Source of the DNA: Croceibacterium mercuriale
GTDB lineage: Bacteria > Pseudomonadota > Alphaproteobacteria > Sphingomonadales > Sphingomonadaceae
NCBI RefSeq assembly: GCF_000802385.1
Contig: NZ_JTDN01000001.1
Span: 131,501 to 195,500 of the forward strand
Reading direction: 5' to 3'
DNA length: 64,000 nt
This document shows, piece by piece, positions 52,043 to 60,177 of this stretch. A program made the position numbers and the translations under genes. The first letter of the stretch is position 1. Every line of letters begins with the position of its first letter. The notes beneath the pieces were generated by a model. That model was not told where the DNA came from, did not search any database, and saw only the letters and a program-made list of their open reading frames with translations.

Positions 52043-52068
52043 AACAGGGCAGCGGGAGGGAAGGTTCC
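52043..52068 (-). promoter_or_regulatory. EcfG-type general stress promoter candidate
   Basis: On the minus strand GGAAC (52064-52068) is followed after 18 bases by GTT (52043-52045), close to the alphaproteobacterial EcfG consensus GGAAC-N16/17-CGTT, with T in place of the first C of the -10 element. The -10 lies 49 bases before the response regulator ATG. Confidence 0.45.
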
Positions 52069-52078
52069 CCGTACGCAA

Positions 52079-52720
52079 TCATACGCGGCCGAAGCGTTCT
52101 TCATATCCGGCGATGTCGTCAGCTGCCAGCAACCGGGCCTGCAAGGGCCAGTCATCACGCCGGATGCGGCCCTGGAAGCGGCCGAGCTGCGGGTTGATGC
52201 GGTCGATCTCGGCATCGTCCCACGCCGCGATCTGTTCCAGCCGCGTGATGCCGAGCAGTTGCAGCTGGTCCACCAGCTTGGGGCCGAGGCCCTTGATCCG
52301 CAGCAATTCGCTTTGGCCATCGAGCGCAGGCTGCGGCACGTCCGCCACCATCGGCGGCGGGGGCGTCACCGTAGCGCCGGCCAGGATTGCCTCCTCCACC
52401 CCCGCCATGTCGTCGAGCGGGATCGACACGGGCTCGGCGACGGGGGACGGCGCCGGTGATGGAACAGGGGCAGGGGACGGCGCAGGGGGCGCGAATGGCG
52501 CAGGAGCGGCGGCTGGTGCAGGGATCGGCGAAGGCCCGGCGGCTGGCGGCGCATCGATCAGCGCCTGGTTACGGCGGGCGGGTGCATCAGCCGTGCTCTC
52601 GTCGCGGCTCAGGTCCACGCGCGTGCGCCGGTTTGCGGCGATGATCCACAGCAAGATCAGCGCGGCGATGGCCAGCGCGATCACGACAAGCAGCCAGTTG
52701 GCCTCGATCCATTGCGTCAT
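52079..52720 (-). CDS. Membrane-anchored helix-hairpin-helix protein
   Basis: The 213-residue protein has one N-terminal membrane helix (about residues 8-28), a Pro/Ala-rich linker, and a C-terminal helix-hairpin-helix domain of about 75 residues beginning LLRIKGLGPKLVDQLQLLG. Such domains bind DNA without sequence preference and occur in predicted nuclease-like proteins; no nuclease residues are visible. ATG 52720 has GGAGG five bases upstream and is better than GTG 52726. The partner or role is unknown. Confidence 0.72.
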   Translation of the reverse strand: MTQWIEANWLLVVIALAIAALILLWIIAANRRTRVDLSRDESTADAPARRNQALIDAPPAAGPSPIPAPAAAPAPFAPPAPSPAPVPSPAPSPVAEPVSIPLDDMAGVEEAILAGATVTPPPPMVADVPQPALDGQSELLRIKGLGPKLVDQLQLLGITRLEQIAAWDDAEIDRINPQLGRFQGRIRRDDWPLQARLLAADDIAGYEERFGRV

Positions 52721-52759
52721 GGGCACCTCCTGTAGAGCGCAGCCGGTGCGGCTGACAAG

Positions 52760-54334
52760 CTAGAGCGGGTCCGGCCCGCGCAGCGGCTTGGGCGATTCCA
52801 GTGGCTCCGTGCTGTCGGCCTCGGCTTCCTTCGCCAGCTTGCGGGTGAACAGGACGCGATCCTCCGGACCGAAGCCCCTGCGCCAGATCACCCAGCCATA
52901 GGCAGCCAGGATCATCGGGATGCCGAACACCAGCTCTGCCCATTCGGGCAGGCGGATGGCGATCTGCCCCACGGCCGTTGCCACCAGCGCGGCCCAGACC
53001 AGCGCCCAGCGCCAGTTGTTGACCATGTGACCCAGGATCCGGCCGAGCAGCGTCGCCTTGGCCAGCGAGGCCGCGGCCAGCGCCACCATCAGGCACGCCG
53101 CCGCCAGCGCCGCGCGCCAGCTGCCGGGCAGGTCATAGGCGTCGGCCACCAGCATGGCGGTGACCGTCAGCCCGCCCTGCAGCACGATGGTGGCGATCGA
53201 CAGCCATAGATTGCGCAGCCGCGCGACATAGACCAGCGCGCTTTCGGACACGACCGCGGTAGCCGCCACCACCTCCGCCAGCAGCAGGAAGGCCAGCGCG
53301 CCATTGCCGCCGACGAAGCCCGGCCCGACGATGCCCATGATTGCCTCCCCCGGGATCCCCAGCGCCAGCGACACACCGGCCTGCGCCGCGGTAATCCAGA
53401 AACCGACCTGGCAGACCTGCTTGGCGATGCCGGCATAGTCCTTTTCCGCCAGCTTGCGGGTCAGCACCGGGCCGAGGATCGGTTCGAAACTGGTCTTCAG
53501 CTTCTGCGGCAGGCTGGCGACCTGCTGTGCCACGTAATAGATGCCGACCGCAGCCGGTACCGCAAACAGGCCCAGGATGAAGATGTCCAGCCGGCGGGTG
53601 CCCCATTCGATCGCGTCGGCCGCCGCCAGCGGACTGCCACGCGCCACCAGCCGCTTGCTGCGCGACAGCGACGGCCGCCAGCCACGCGGAAGGCCATAGC
53701 TGCGGCTGTAGGGGATCAACGCCGTCAGCAGCGCGGCATAGATGCTGCTGAGATAGGCCAGCGCCAGCCCGCTGTCAGGCAGCACGAACCACAGCACTGC
53801 CGCCATGATGCTGATTGTCCACGGCTCCACTACCGCGCGCGCACGCACCGTGGCCGCGATGTCGAAGCGGTAGGCCTGCGCCGCCAGCACGATCTCCGTC
53901 AGCGCCAGCGCGGGTATCGCCAGCACCAGCAGCCGGTCCCAGCGGGAGAAGTCGCCGCTGGGGAACATCGGCGCGGGCACCAGCCACAGACAGATCGCCG
54001 CCAGCCCGCCGGCGATTGTCGCCAGCAGCAGACCGTCCGCGATCACGGCCGGCGGCGGGCGCCCGCCCTCCGCCACGTCCGGCTCGTCCGACAGGCGCTG
54101 CGCCAGTCCGCGCTTCTCGCCGATGGTGCACAGCATGGCCGAAACTTCGACGATGATGACGGCAGACGCGAAGCGCCCCAGTTCGGCTGGGCCATACAGG
54201 CGCCCGGCGATGAACAGGAAGGGCAGGCGGGCCGCCAGCCGCAATATGAAGCCGAGCAGGTTGGTGCGGCCGCCCTTGGCCAGGGCCGCCATGTCGCCGC
54301 CCGCCGGCTCCTTTGCATCCACAGCCTGGGTCAC
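52760..54334 (-). CDS. Polysaccharide flippase-like (MATE/Wzx-type) membrane protein
   Basis: The 524-residue protein has about 12-14 membrane helices and the general layout of the oligosaccharide flippase/MurJ superfamily: TNLLGFILRLAARLPF at the first helix and GIYYVAQQVASLPQKL in the middle. It would move a lipid-linked sugar across the inner membrane. The GTG at 54334 overlaps the gpsA stop by four bases and has AAGGG upstream; ATG 54293 is a later alternative. The specific substrate is not known. It is not adjacent to the glycosyltransferase cluster. Confidence 0.75.
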   Translation of the reverse strand: MTQAVDAKEPAGGDMAALAKGGRTNLLGFILRLAARLPFLFIAGRLYGPAELGRFASAVIIVEVSAMLCTIGEKRGLAQRLSDEPDVAEGGRPPPAVIADGLLLATIAGGLAAICLWLVPAPMFPSGDFSRWDRLLVLAIPALALTEIVLAAQAYRFDIAATVRARAVVEPWTISIMAAVLWFVLPDSGLALAYLSSIYAALLTALIPYSRSYGLPRGWRPSLSRSKRLVARGSPLAAADAIEWGTRRLDIFILGLFAVPAAVGIYYVAQQVASLPQKLKTSFEPILGPVLTRKLAEKDYAGIAKQVCQVGFWITAAQAGVSLALGIPGEAIMGIVGPGFVGGNGALAFLLLAEVVAATAVVSESALVYVARLRNLWLSIATIVLQGGLTVTAMLVADAYDLPGSWRAALAAACLMVALAAASLAKATLLGRILGHMVNNWRWALVWAALVATAVGQIAIRLPEWAELVFGIPMILAAYGWVIWRRGFGPEDRVLFTRKLAKEAEADSTEPLESPKPLRGPDPL

Positions 54335-55320
54335 CCGGGCAGCCCTTCGGCGGCCAGCGGGCGGGCGAGCAGTTCGTCGGCGATGGCACGGGCCGGTGCG
54401 CCTTGCAGCAGCCGATGCACGGCATCGCAGATCGGCATGGCGATACCCCGCAGGGCGGCAAGTTCGGCCAGCACGGGTGCCGTATGCGCACCTTCGGCCA
54501 CGGTGCGCCGGTCGGTCAGCAGGGCGGCGGGCGCCTGCCCTTCGCCCATCGCCTTGCCCAGGCTGAAATTGCGGCTGGCGGTGGAGGAGCAGGTCAGCAC
54601 CAGGTCGCCCAGGCCGCACAGCCCGGCCAGCGTCTCCGCCCGGCCACCCAGCGCCGTGCCGAAGCGCAGCATCTCCGCATAGCCGCGCGAGATCAGCGCC
54701 GCGCGGGCGTTGAGGCCGAGGCCGAGGCCGTCCACCACGCCGCAGGCAATGGCGAGGACGTTCTTGATCGCGCCGCCCACCTCGGCACCGGCGACATCGT
54801 CAGTGTAGTAGGGCCGGAAGGTGCGCCGGGCGATGGCCGGGGCCAGCCGCGCCCATTGCGCCGCGCCACCGCTGCACGCCAGCGTGACGGCGGTCGGCAT
54901 GCCGGCGGCGACCTCGTGTGCGAAGGTCGGGCCGGACAGGACGGCGATCTCCGATCCCGGCGCGGCATCGTGCGCAACCTGATGCAGCAGCCGCAGGGAT
55001 CCCGCCTCGATCCCCTTGGCGCACAGCACCAGGTCACGGGGGATCACCGGCATGGCAGCCAGCACGCTGCCCAGATGCTGCGCCGGGGTCACCAGCAATG
55101 CGATATCGGCCACTCCTGCCTGCGCCAGATCGGCGGTCGCGTGGATGGTGGGCGCCAGCATCGCGCCAGGCAGATAGGGCTGGTTGCCGTCGCCATTATT
55201 GATGGCCGCTGCCAGCCCGGCTTCCCGCGCCCACAGGGTCACGGGCGTGCCGTTGGCGGCCAGCATCTGCGCCAGGGCGGTGCCCCATGCGCCGGCGCCG
55301 ATCACGCTGATCACGCTCAC
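54331..55320 (-). CDS. gpsA: NAD(P)H-dependent glycerol-3-phosphate dehydrogenase
   Basis: The 329-residue enzyme shows the dinucleotide motif [12 protein letters not shown] at residues 6-17, the conserved [11 protein letters not shown], and the catalytic Lys in [11 protein letters not shown]. It makes sn-glycerol-3-phosphate for phospholipids. The start is GTG at 55320, overlapping the tsaD stop by four bases; the upstream frame is antisense or out-of-frame tsaD sequence. Length fits the family. Confidence 0.95.
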   Translation of the reverse strand: MSVISVIGAGAWGTALAQMLAANGTPVTLWAREAGLAAAINNGDGNQPYLPGAMLAPTIHATADLAQAGVADIALLVTPAQHLGSVLAAMPVIPRDLVLCAKGIEAGSLRLLHQVAHDAAPGSEIAVLSGPTFAHEVAAGMPTAVTLACSGGAAQWARLAPAIARRTFRPYYTDDVAGAEVGGAIKNVLAIACGVVDGLGLGLNARAALISRGYAEMLRFGTALGGRAETLAGLCGLGDLVLTCSSTASRNFSLGKAMGEGQAPAALLTDRRTVAEGAHTAPVLAELAALRGIAMPICDAVHRLLQGAPARAIADELLARPLAAEGLPG

Positions 55321-56351
55321 CCCTTCACCCCCGCGCCCCGCACCGGCTCCGCCGCGGGGTCGAGCGGCCAGCGCGGGCGGGCGGAGATGTCCAGCGGATC
55401 GGGCGTGAAGCCGGCCTGCAGCCGTTCGATGCCCGCCCAGGCGATCATTGCCGCATTGTCCGTGCACAGTGCCGCCGGCGGGGCGACGAAGCGCAATCCC
55501 TGCTCGGCCGCCAGACCTTCCAGCGCGACGCGCACCGCGCGGTTGCTGGCGACCCCGCCCGCCACGACCAGCGCCCGGACCGCGCCCATGCCGGCCAGCC
55601 CGCGCCGCGTGCGATCCAGCAGGCAGTCGATCGCGGCCTGCTGGAAGCTGGCGGCAATGTCGGCTGTGGCATGGCGGCCGCTGTCATGCGCCCGCAATAC
55701 GGCGCTCTTCAGGCCGGCGAAGCTGAAATGCGGCTCGGCACTGCCGAACAGCGGGCGGGGCAGCGGTACGGCGTGGGCATCGCCGATGGCGGCGTGCCGC
55801 TCGACCGCCGGTCCGCCGGGGAAGCCAAGGCCCAGGATCTTGGCGGTCTTGTCGAACGCCTCTCCCAGGGCGTCGTCGATGGTGGTGGCGATGCGGGCGT
55901 AATGGCCCACGCCGTCCACCCGCAACAGCTGGCAATGACCGCCCGACACCAGCAGCAGCGCATAGGGAAAGGCCAGCGCGGGATCGGCCAGGCGCGGGCT
56001 GAGCGCGTGCCCTTCCAAGTGGTTCACGGCCAGCAGCGGCTTGTCGCCCGCCATGGCCAGCGCCTTGGCGGTGACCAGGCCGACCATGACCCCGCCGATC
56101 AGCCCCGGCCCGGCAGTGGCGGCGATCGCATCGCAATCGGCCAGGGTGATGCCAGCCTCCGCCAGCACCCGCCCGATCATGGGAGTCAGCCGTTCGGCAT
56201 GGGCGCGCGCCGCAATCTCCGGCACCACGCCGCCGAAGGGGGCATGGTCCGCATCCTGGCTGGCGATCGCCTGCGCCACGATCGTGCGATCGGCGGTGAC
56301 CAGCGCCGCGGCCGTCTCGTCGCAGCTGCTTTCAATACCCAGTACCAGCAT
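55317..56351 (-). CDS. tsaD: tRNA N6-adenosine threonylcarbamoyltransferase
   Basis: The 344-residue enzyme carries the ASKHA ATP-binding opening [10 protein letters not shown], the metal-binding HLEGH in [10 protein letters not shown], the conserved GGHCQL and the C-terminal VAGGVASN. It transfers threonylcarbamoyl to A37 of ANN-decoding tRNAs with TsaB and TsaE, which are not in the window. ATG 56351 begins two codons before the conserved strand; TTG 56372 has no ribosome binding site. It is divergent from hemC with a 50-base gap. Confidence 0.96.
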   Translation of the reverse strand: MLVLGIESSCDETAAALVTADRTIVAQAIASQDADHAPFGGVVPEIAARAHAERLTPMIGRVLAEAGITLADCDAIAATAGPGLIGGVMVGLVTAKALAMAGDKPLLAVNHLEGHALSPRLADPALAFPYALLLVSGGHCQLLRVDGVGHYARIATTIDDALGEAFDKTAKILGLGFPGGPAVERHAAIGDAHAVPLPRPLFGSAEPHFSFAGLKSAVLRAHDSGRHATADIAASFQQAAIDCLLDRTRRGLAGMGAVRALVVAGGVASNRAVRVALEGLAAEQGLRFVAPPAALCTDNAAMIAWAGIERLQAGFTPDPLDISARPRWPLDPAAEPVRGAGVKG

Positions 56352-56401
56352 GGTGTTCTTGCCCTTGGACAAAGAGCGGCTTTAGGGCAAGCGGACCCGC
56401 A

Positions 56402-57298
56402 ATGCCCGAAATCATTCTCCGCCTCGGTACCCGTCGCTCGCCGCTCGCCATGGCGCAGGCGGAGGAAACGCGTGACCGGCTGGCCACAGCCCACGGGATT
56501 TCGCCCGATGCCATCGAACTGGTCCCGGTAACCGCCAGCGGCGACAAGGTGCAGGACCGTTCGCTGGCCGAGATCGGCGGAAAGGCGCTGTGGACCCGCG
56601 AACTGGATGCGTGGCTGGCGGAAGGGCGCATCGATGGGGCGGTGCATTCGCTGAAGGATGTGGAGACGCTGCGTCCCCCGGAACTGGCGCTGCCGGCGAT
56701 CCTGCCGCGCGCGGACAAGCGCGACCGGCTGCTGGGTGCGGCCAGCATCTCCGCCCTGCCGCAAGGGGCGGTGGTGGGCACCAGTGCCCCGCGGCGGGCG
56801 GCGCAGCTGCTGCACCTGCGGCCCGATTGCCGGGTGGTGACGTTTCGCGGCAATGTCGCAACCCGCATGGCGAAGCTGGCGGCGGGGGAGGTGGATGCCA
56901 CTTTCCTGGCGGCCGCCGGCCTGCAACGGCTGGGCGAGGATGGTGTCGGCCATCCGCTCGATCCCGAAGACTGGCTGCCGGCGCCGTCACAGGGGGCCAT
57001 CGGCGTGGAATGCCGGGCTGGCGACCTGCGGGTGCAGGACTTGCTGGCCGCCATCGACCACACGCCCAGCCGGGTGGAGGTGATGGCCGAGCGCGCGCTG
57101 CTGGCCGGGCTGGGTGGCAATTGCCACAGCCCGATCGCCGTCCTGTGCGACGGCACGATGGTGACCGCCGCCTTGTTCAGCCCGGATGGTGCGGAGAAGG
57201 TGTGGGGGCAAGGCAGCGACCCCGCTGCGCTGGCGGCCGACCTGCTGGCCCGTGCGACACCGGGGATCGCGGTGCATTTCAGCGGCCCACCGGGATGA
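56402..57298 (+). CDS. hemC: Porphobilinogen deaminase
   Basis: The 298-residue enzyme has the family opening LRLGTRRSPLAMAQA, the DGAVHSLKD catalytic Asp region and the dipyrromethane cofactor Cys near residue 241 in GGNCHSPIA. It joins four porphobilinogen units to hydroxymethylbilane in heme synthesis. Its stop overlaps the hemD start (ATGA). Confidence 0.96.
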   Translation: MPEIILRLGTRRSPLAMAQAEETRDRLATAHGISPDAIELVPVTASGDKVQDRSLAEIGGKALWTRELDAWLAEGRIDGAVHSLKDVETLRPPELALPAILPRADKRDRLLGAASISALPQGAVVGTSAPRRAAQLLHLRPDCRVVTFRGNVATRMAKLAAGEVDATFLAAAGLQRLGEDGVGHPLDPEDWLPAPSQGAIGVECRAGDLRVQDLLAAIDHTPSRVEVMAERALLAGLGGNCHSPIAVLCDGTMVTAALFSPDGAEKVWGQGSDPAALAADLLARATPGIAVHFSGPPG

Positions 57299-57990
57299 GC
57301 GGCTGCGTGCCCGTCATCGCCATCCGGCCCGAGCCCGGCAATGCCGCCACTATCGCCGCCGGGTCGGCGCTGGACCTGCCGATCCACGGCCACCCGCTGT
57401 TCGCCGTGGTGCCGCTGCCCTGGTCCGCCCCTCCGCCTGCCCAGGTCGATGCGTTGCTGCTGGGCAGCGCAAACGCCCTGCGCCATGGCGGGGCGCACCT
57501 GGCGCAATACCGGGGCAAACCGGCGCTGTGCGTCGGCGCCGCCACTGCGGAAGCGGCACGGGAGGCCGGGCTGATCGTGCAGGCGGTCGGTGCCGGCGGG
57601 TTGCAGCAGGTGCTCGACACACAGCCCGGCAACCCGGCGCGATTGCTGCGGCTGGGCGGGCGCAGCCATGTGGCGGTGGTGCCGCCACCCGGTGCCGCGA
57701 TCACCTTCGTGGCCGTGTATGACGTGGTGCCGCAGCCCTGTGACGACGATCTCCGGGCCCTGCTGCAGCGGCCCTGCATCGTCCTGCTCCATTCCGCCGA
57801 CGCCAGCGCGCATCTCGCGGCCGAGTTCACGCGCATGGGCCTGTCGCGCGGGCAAGTGGCGCTGGCGACTCTTGGCCCGCGCATCTCCGCGGCTGCGGGG
57901 CAGGGGTGGCGCCAGGTCGCCGACGCGCGCCAGCCGAACGATTCCGCACTGCTGGCACTGGCCGCCCAATTGTGCCAAGACTGGCGGTGA
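57295..57990 (+). CDS. hemD: Uroporphyrinogen-III synthase
   Basis: The 231-residue product follows hemC directly and has the low-conservation two-domain pattern of HemD (VIAIRPEPGN at the start, LLGSANALRHGG, and a central CVGAATAEAAREAG). It closes hydroxymethylbilane to uroporphyrinogen III. Sequence evidence alone is modest because the family diverges fast; the coupled position after hemC makes it firm. The frame is open far upstream but that is hemC read in another frame. It overlaps the next gene by one base. Confidence 0.88.
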   Translation: MSGCVPVIAIRPEPGNAATIAAGSALDLPIHGHPLFAVVPLPWSAPPPAQVDALLLGSANALRHGGAHLAQYRGKPALCVGAATAEAAREAGLIVQAVGAGGLQQVLDTQPGNPARLLRLGGRSHVAVVPPPGAAITFVAVYDVVPQPCDDDLRALLQRPCIVLLHSADASAHLAAEFTRMGLSRGQVALATLGPRISAAAGQGWRQVADARQPNDSALLALAAQLCQDWR

Positions 57991-58949
57991 TGGATCGTTT
58001 TGGAGACGGCGGGACGGGCACTGGCCCGCTTGGCGCGATGATGGATGCCGGCTACCCGGCCGATGAGCCTGCCGGCAGCCCGGCGCGGCGCAGCGGTCGG
58101 ACGCGAGCCATGCTGGGCCTCGCGATCGGCTCGTTCCTGGTCGGCGCGGCGGCGATCTATCTGGTCGACCATCGGCAGCAGCTGCAGGATGGCACCCTGT
58201 TCACGCTGGACGAACCGGCGGCGCAGCCTTCGAAACCGGCAGTGGCAATGCCCGCGACGGCACCGCGCCCAGTGGTGGCCCTGCTCCCGCCCGAGCCGAT
58301 CGAGACGCGCCTCGCCGATCTGGAGCAGCGGCTCGCCCGCCTGGATCTGCGGGCGGAGGCGGCCGCCGGCAATGCCGCGCGGGCAGAGGGATTGCTGATC
58401 GCGTTTGCCGCGCGCCGGGCGCTCGATCGCGGCGCGCCGCTTGGCTACCTGGCGGATCAGTTGCGGCTGCGCTTTGCCGACGGACATCCGAACGCCGTCG
58501 GCACGGTGATTGCCGCGGCCGCCGACCCCGTCACGCTCGATCAGCTGATCGCCCGGCTGGACGGACTGCACACCAGACTGGCCGGTGCGCCCGATGACGA
58601 AGGCGTTTGGACCTGGATCCGGCGCGAGGCCGGGCACCTGTTCGTGATCCGCCGGGAAGATACGCCGTCGCCCGCCGCCGAACAGCGGCTGCAGCGCGCC
58701 CGGCTGTTCCTCGAATCCGGCCGGATCGATTCCGCGATGGCGGAGGTGCAGCTGCTGCCCAATGCCGGCACCGCGGCCGACTGGCTGGGCGATGCCCGCC
58801 GCTTCTCCGCCGCGCAGAAGGCGCTGGACCTGCTGGAGACGGCCGCAATCCTGGATGCGCGGACCCTGCGCAACGGCGTCGGGCAACCGGTGGAGCAGCT
58901 GAGCCCGGCAGCGGAACCGCCACTGGGCGAGCCGTCAGCCGCGCAATAG
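57990..58949 (+). CDS. Mitofilin-like (HemX-type) inner membrane protein
   Basis: The 319-residue protein has one membrane helix at about residues 36-53, a linker, a coiled-coil segment (LADLEQRLARLDLRAEAAAGN) and an all-helical C-terminal half, the layout of alphaproteobacterial mitofilin/COG4223 proteins that follow hemD. Mitochondrial mitofilin shapes inner membranes; the bacterial role is less clear but linked to membrane organisation. The ATG shares one base with the hemD stop. The end overlaps the convergent hydroxylase by 15 bases. Confidence 0.75.
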   Translation: MDRFGDGGTGTGPLGAMMDAGYPADEPAGSPARRSGRTRAMLGLAIGSFLVGAAAIYLVDHRQQLQDGTLFTLDEPAAQPSKPAVAMPATAPRPVVALLPPEPIETRLADLEQRLARLDLRAEAAAGNAARAEGLLIAFAARRALDRGAPLGYLADQLRLRFADGHPNAVGTVIAAAADPVTLDQLIARLDGLHTRLAGAPDDEGVWTWIRREAGHLFVIRREDTPSPAAEQRLQRARLFLESGRIDSAMAEVQLLPNAGTAADWLGDARRFSAAQKALDLLETAAILDARTLRNGVGQPVEQLSPAAEPPLGEPSAAQ

Positions 58950-60149
58950 TTCGGGCAGGTCGCCGGAAACGCCGCGCGCCTCGTCCATGAACCAGCGCTT
59001 CAGGGAAGGGGTACGCTGCACCACGCCCATGCCCAGCCGCCGCGCCACGCTGGGCAGGCGGCCGGGAATGCCGAACAGCCGGGTCAGGCTGTCCGTCGCC
59101 AGCGCCACGGTGAAGGTGTCCAGTCCGCGCCATGTCTCGTACCGCGCCAGCAGCTGCGCATCGCCGGGGTCCAGGCCGAGGCGGCGCCCTTCCGCGAGCA
59201 CCTGCACCAGCGCACCAACGTCCCGCAGGCCCAGGTTGAACCCCTGGCCGGCGATCGGGTGGATGCCGTGCCCGGCATCGCCCACCAGCGCCAGCCGGTC
59301 GGCGGTGATCTTCGCCGTATGATGGAAGCCAAGCGGCCAGCCGGCCCGCGGGCCGTTCAGTTCCAGCGCGCCGAACATGCCGCCCATACGCTTGCTCACC
59401 TCCGCCAGGAAGGCGCGCGGGGACAGCGCCAGCACGCCGGCCGCATCATCCTCGCTGACCGTCCACACCAGCGCACTGCGATGGCGGCCCTGCGCATCAT
59501 CCTGCAACGGCAACAGGGCGAAGGGCCCGGCCGAGTAGAAGATCTCCCACGCGACGCCGCCATGCGGGCGTTCGTGGATCAGCCCGGCGATTATCGCGCG
59601 ATGCCGGTAGTCCCACCGGGCAACGGTGATGCCGGCTTCTTCCCGCGTGGGCGATTGCCGCCCTTCGGCCGCCACCATCAGCGCCGCTTCCAGCCGGGTG
59701 CCGTCGGCGAGCGTGGCGGCGACGCCATGCTCGCCTCGTTCGCGGGCGACGACATGCGCCTTCTGGTGCCACCGGACCAGCGGTTCGCGCTCGGCCGCGC
59801 GGAACAGGGCCAGGCGCAGGTCGCGATTGGCGAACATGCGGCCCAGCGTGCCTTCGTGCGGCTCCGGCTGGAAGTCGATCCGGCCGGGCCGCATCGCATC
59901 GGTCACGGCGATGGAGGTGATCGGGCAGCCCAGCGGCTCCAGCCCTTCGGCGATGCCCAGGTTGGTGAACAGGTTCCAGCTGGCCGTGCTGATCGCACTG
60001 GCGCGACCGTCGAAACCGTCGGCCGTCAGTTCGGCCATGTCGGCGCGGTCGACCACGTGACTGGTCATTCCCTTGCGGGCCGCGGCCAGCGCCAGCGTCA
60101 TGCCCACCAGCCCACCGCCCAGGATCAGGAGTTCGCGCTTGTCCGCCAT
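58935..60149 (-). CDS. UbiH/COQ6-family ubiquinone hydroxylase
   Basis: The 404-residue flavoprotein monooxygenase has the FAD motif LILGGGLVGMTLALAAA at residue 7 and the second FAD motif GDAGHGIHPIAGQGFNLGLRD near residue 285. The family hydroxylates the ring of ubiquinone precursors; which position is modified cannot be told from the sequence. ATG 60149 is chosen because it begins just before the first strand. The 3' end overlaps the mitofilin-like gene by 15 bases. Confidence 0.9.
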   Translation of the reverse strand: MADKRELLILGGGLVGMTLALAAARKGMTSHVVDRADMAELTADGFDGRASAISTASWNLFTNLGIAEGLEPLGCPITSIAVTDAMRPGRIDFQPEPHEGTLGRMFANRDLRLALFRAAEREPLVRWHQKAHVVARERGEHGVAATLADGTRLEAALMVAAEGRQSPTREEAGITVARWDYRHRAIIAGLIHERPHGGVAWEIFYSAGPFALLPLQDDAQGRHRSALVWTVSEDDAAGVLALSPRAFLAEVSKRMGGMFGALELNGPRAGWPLGFHHTAKITADRLALVGDAGHGIHPIAGQGFNLGLRDVGALVQVLAEGRRLGLDPGDAQLLARYETWRGLDTFTVALATDSLTRLFGIPGRLPSVARRLGMGVVQRTPSLKRWFMDEARGVSGDLPELLRG

Positions 60150-60177
60150 GAGGCAGAGCCCTAGAGGCACAGACACT

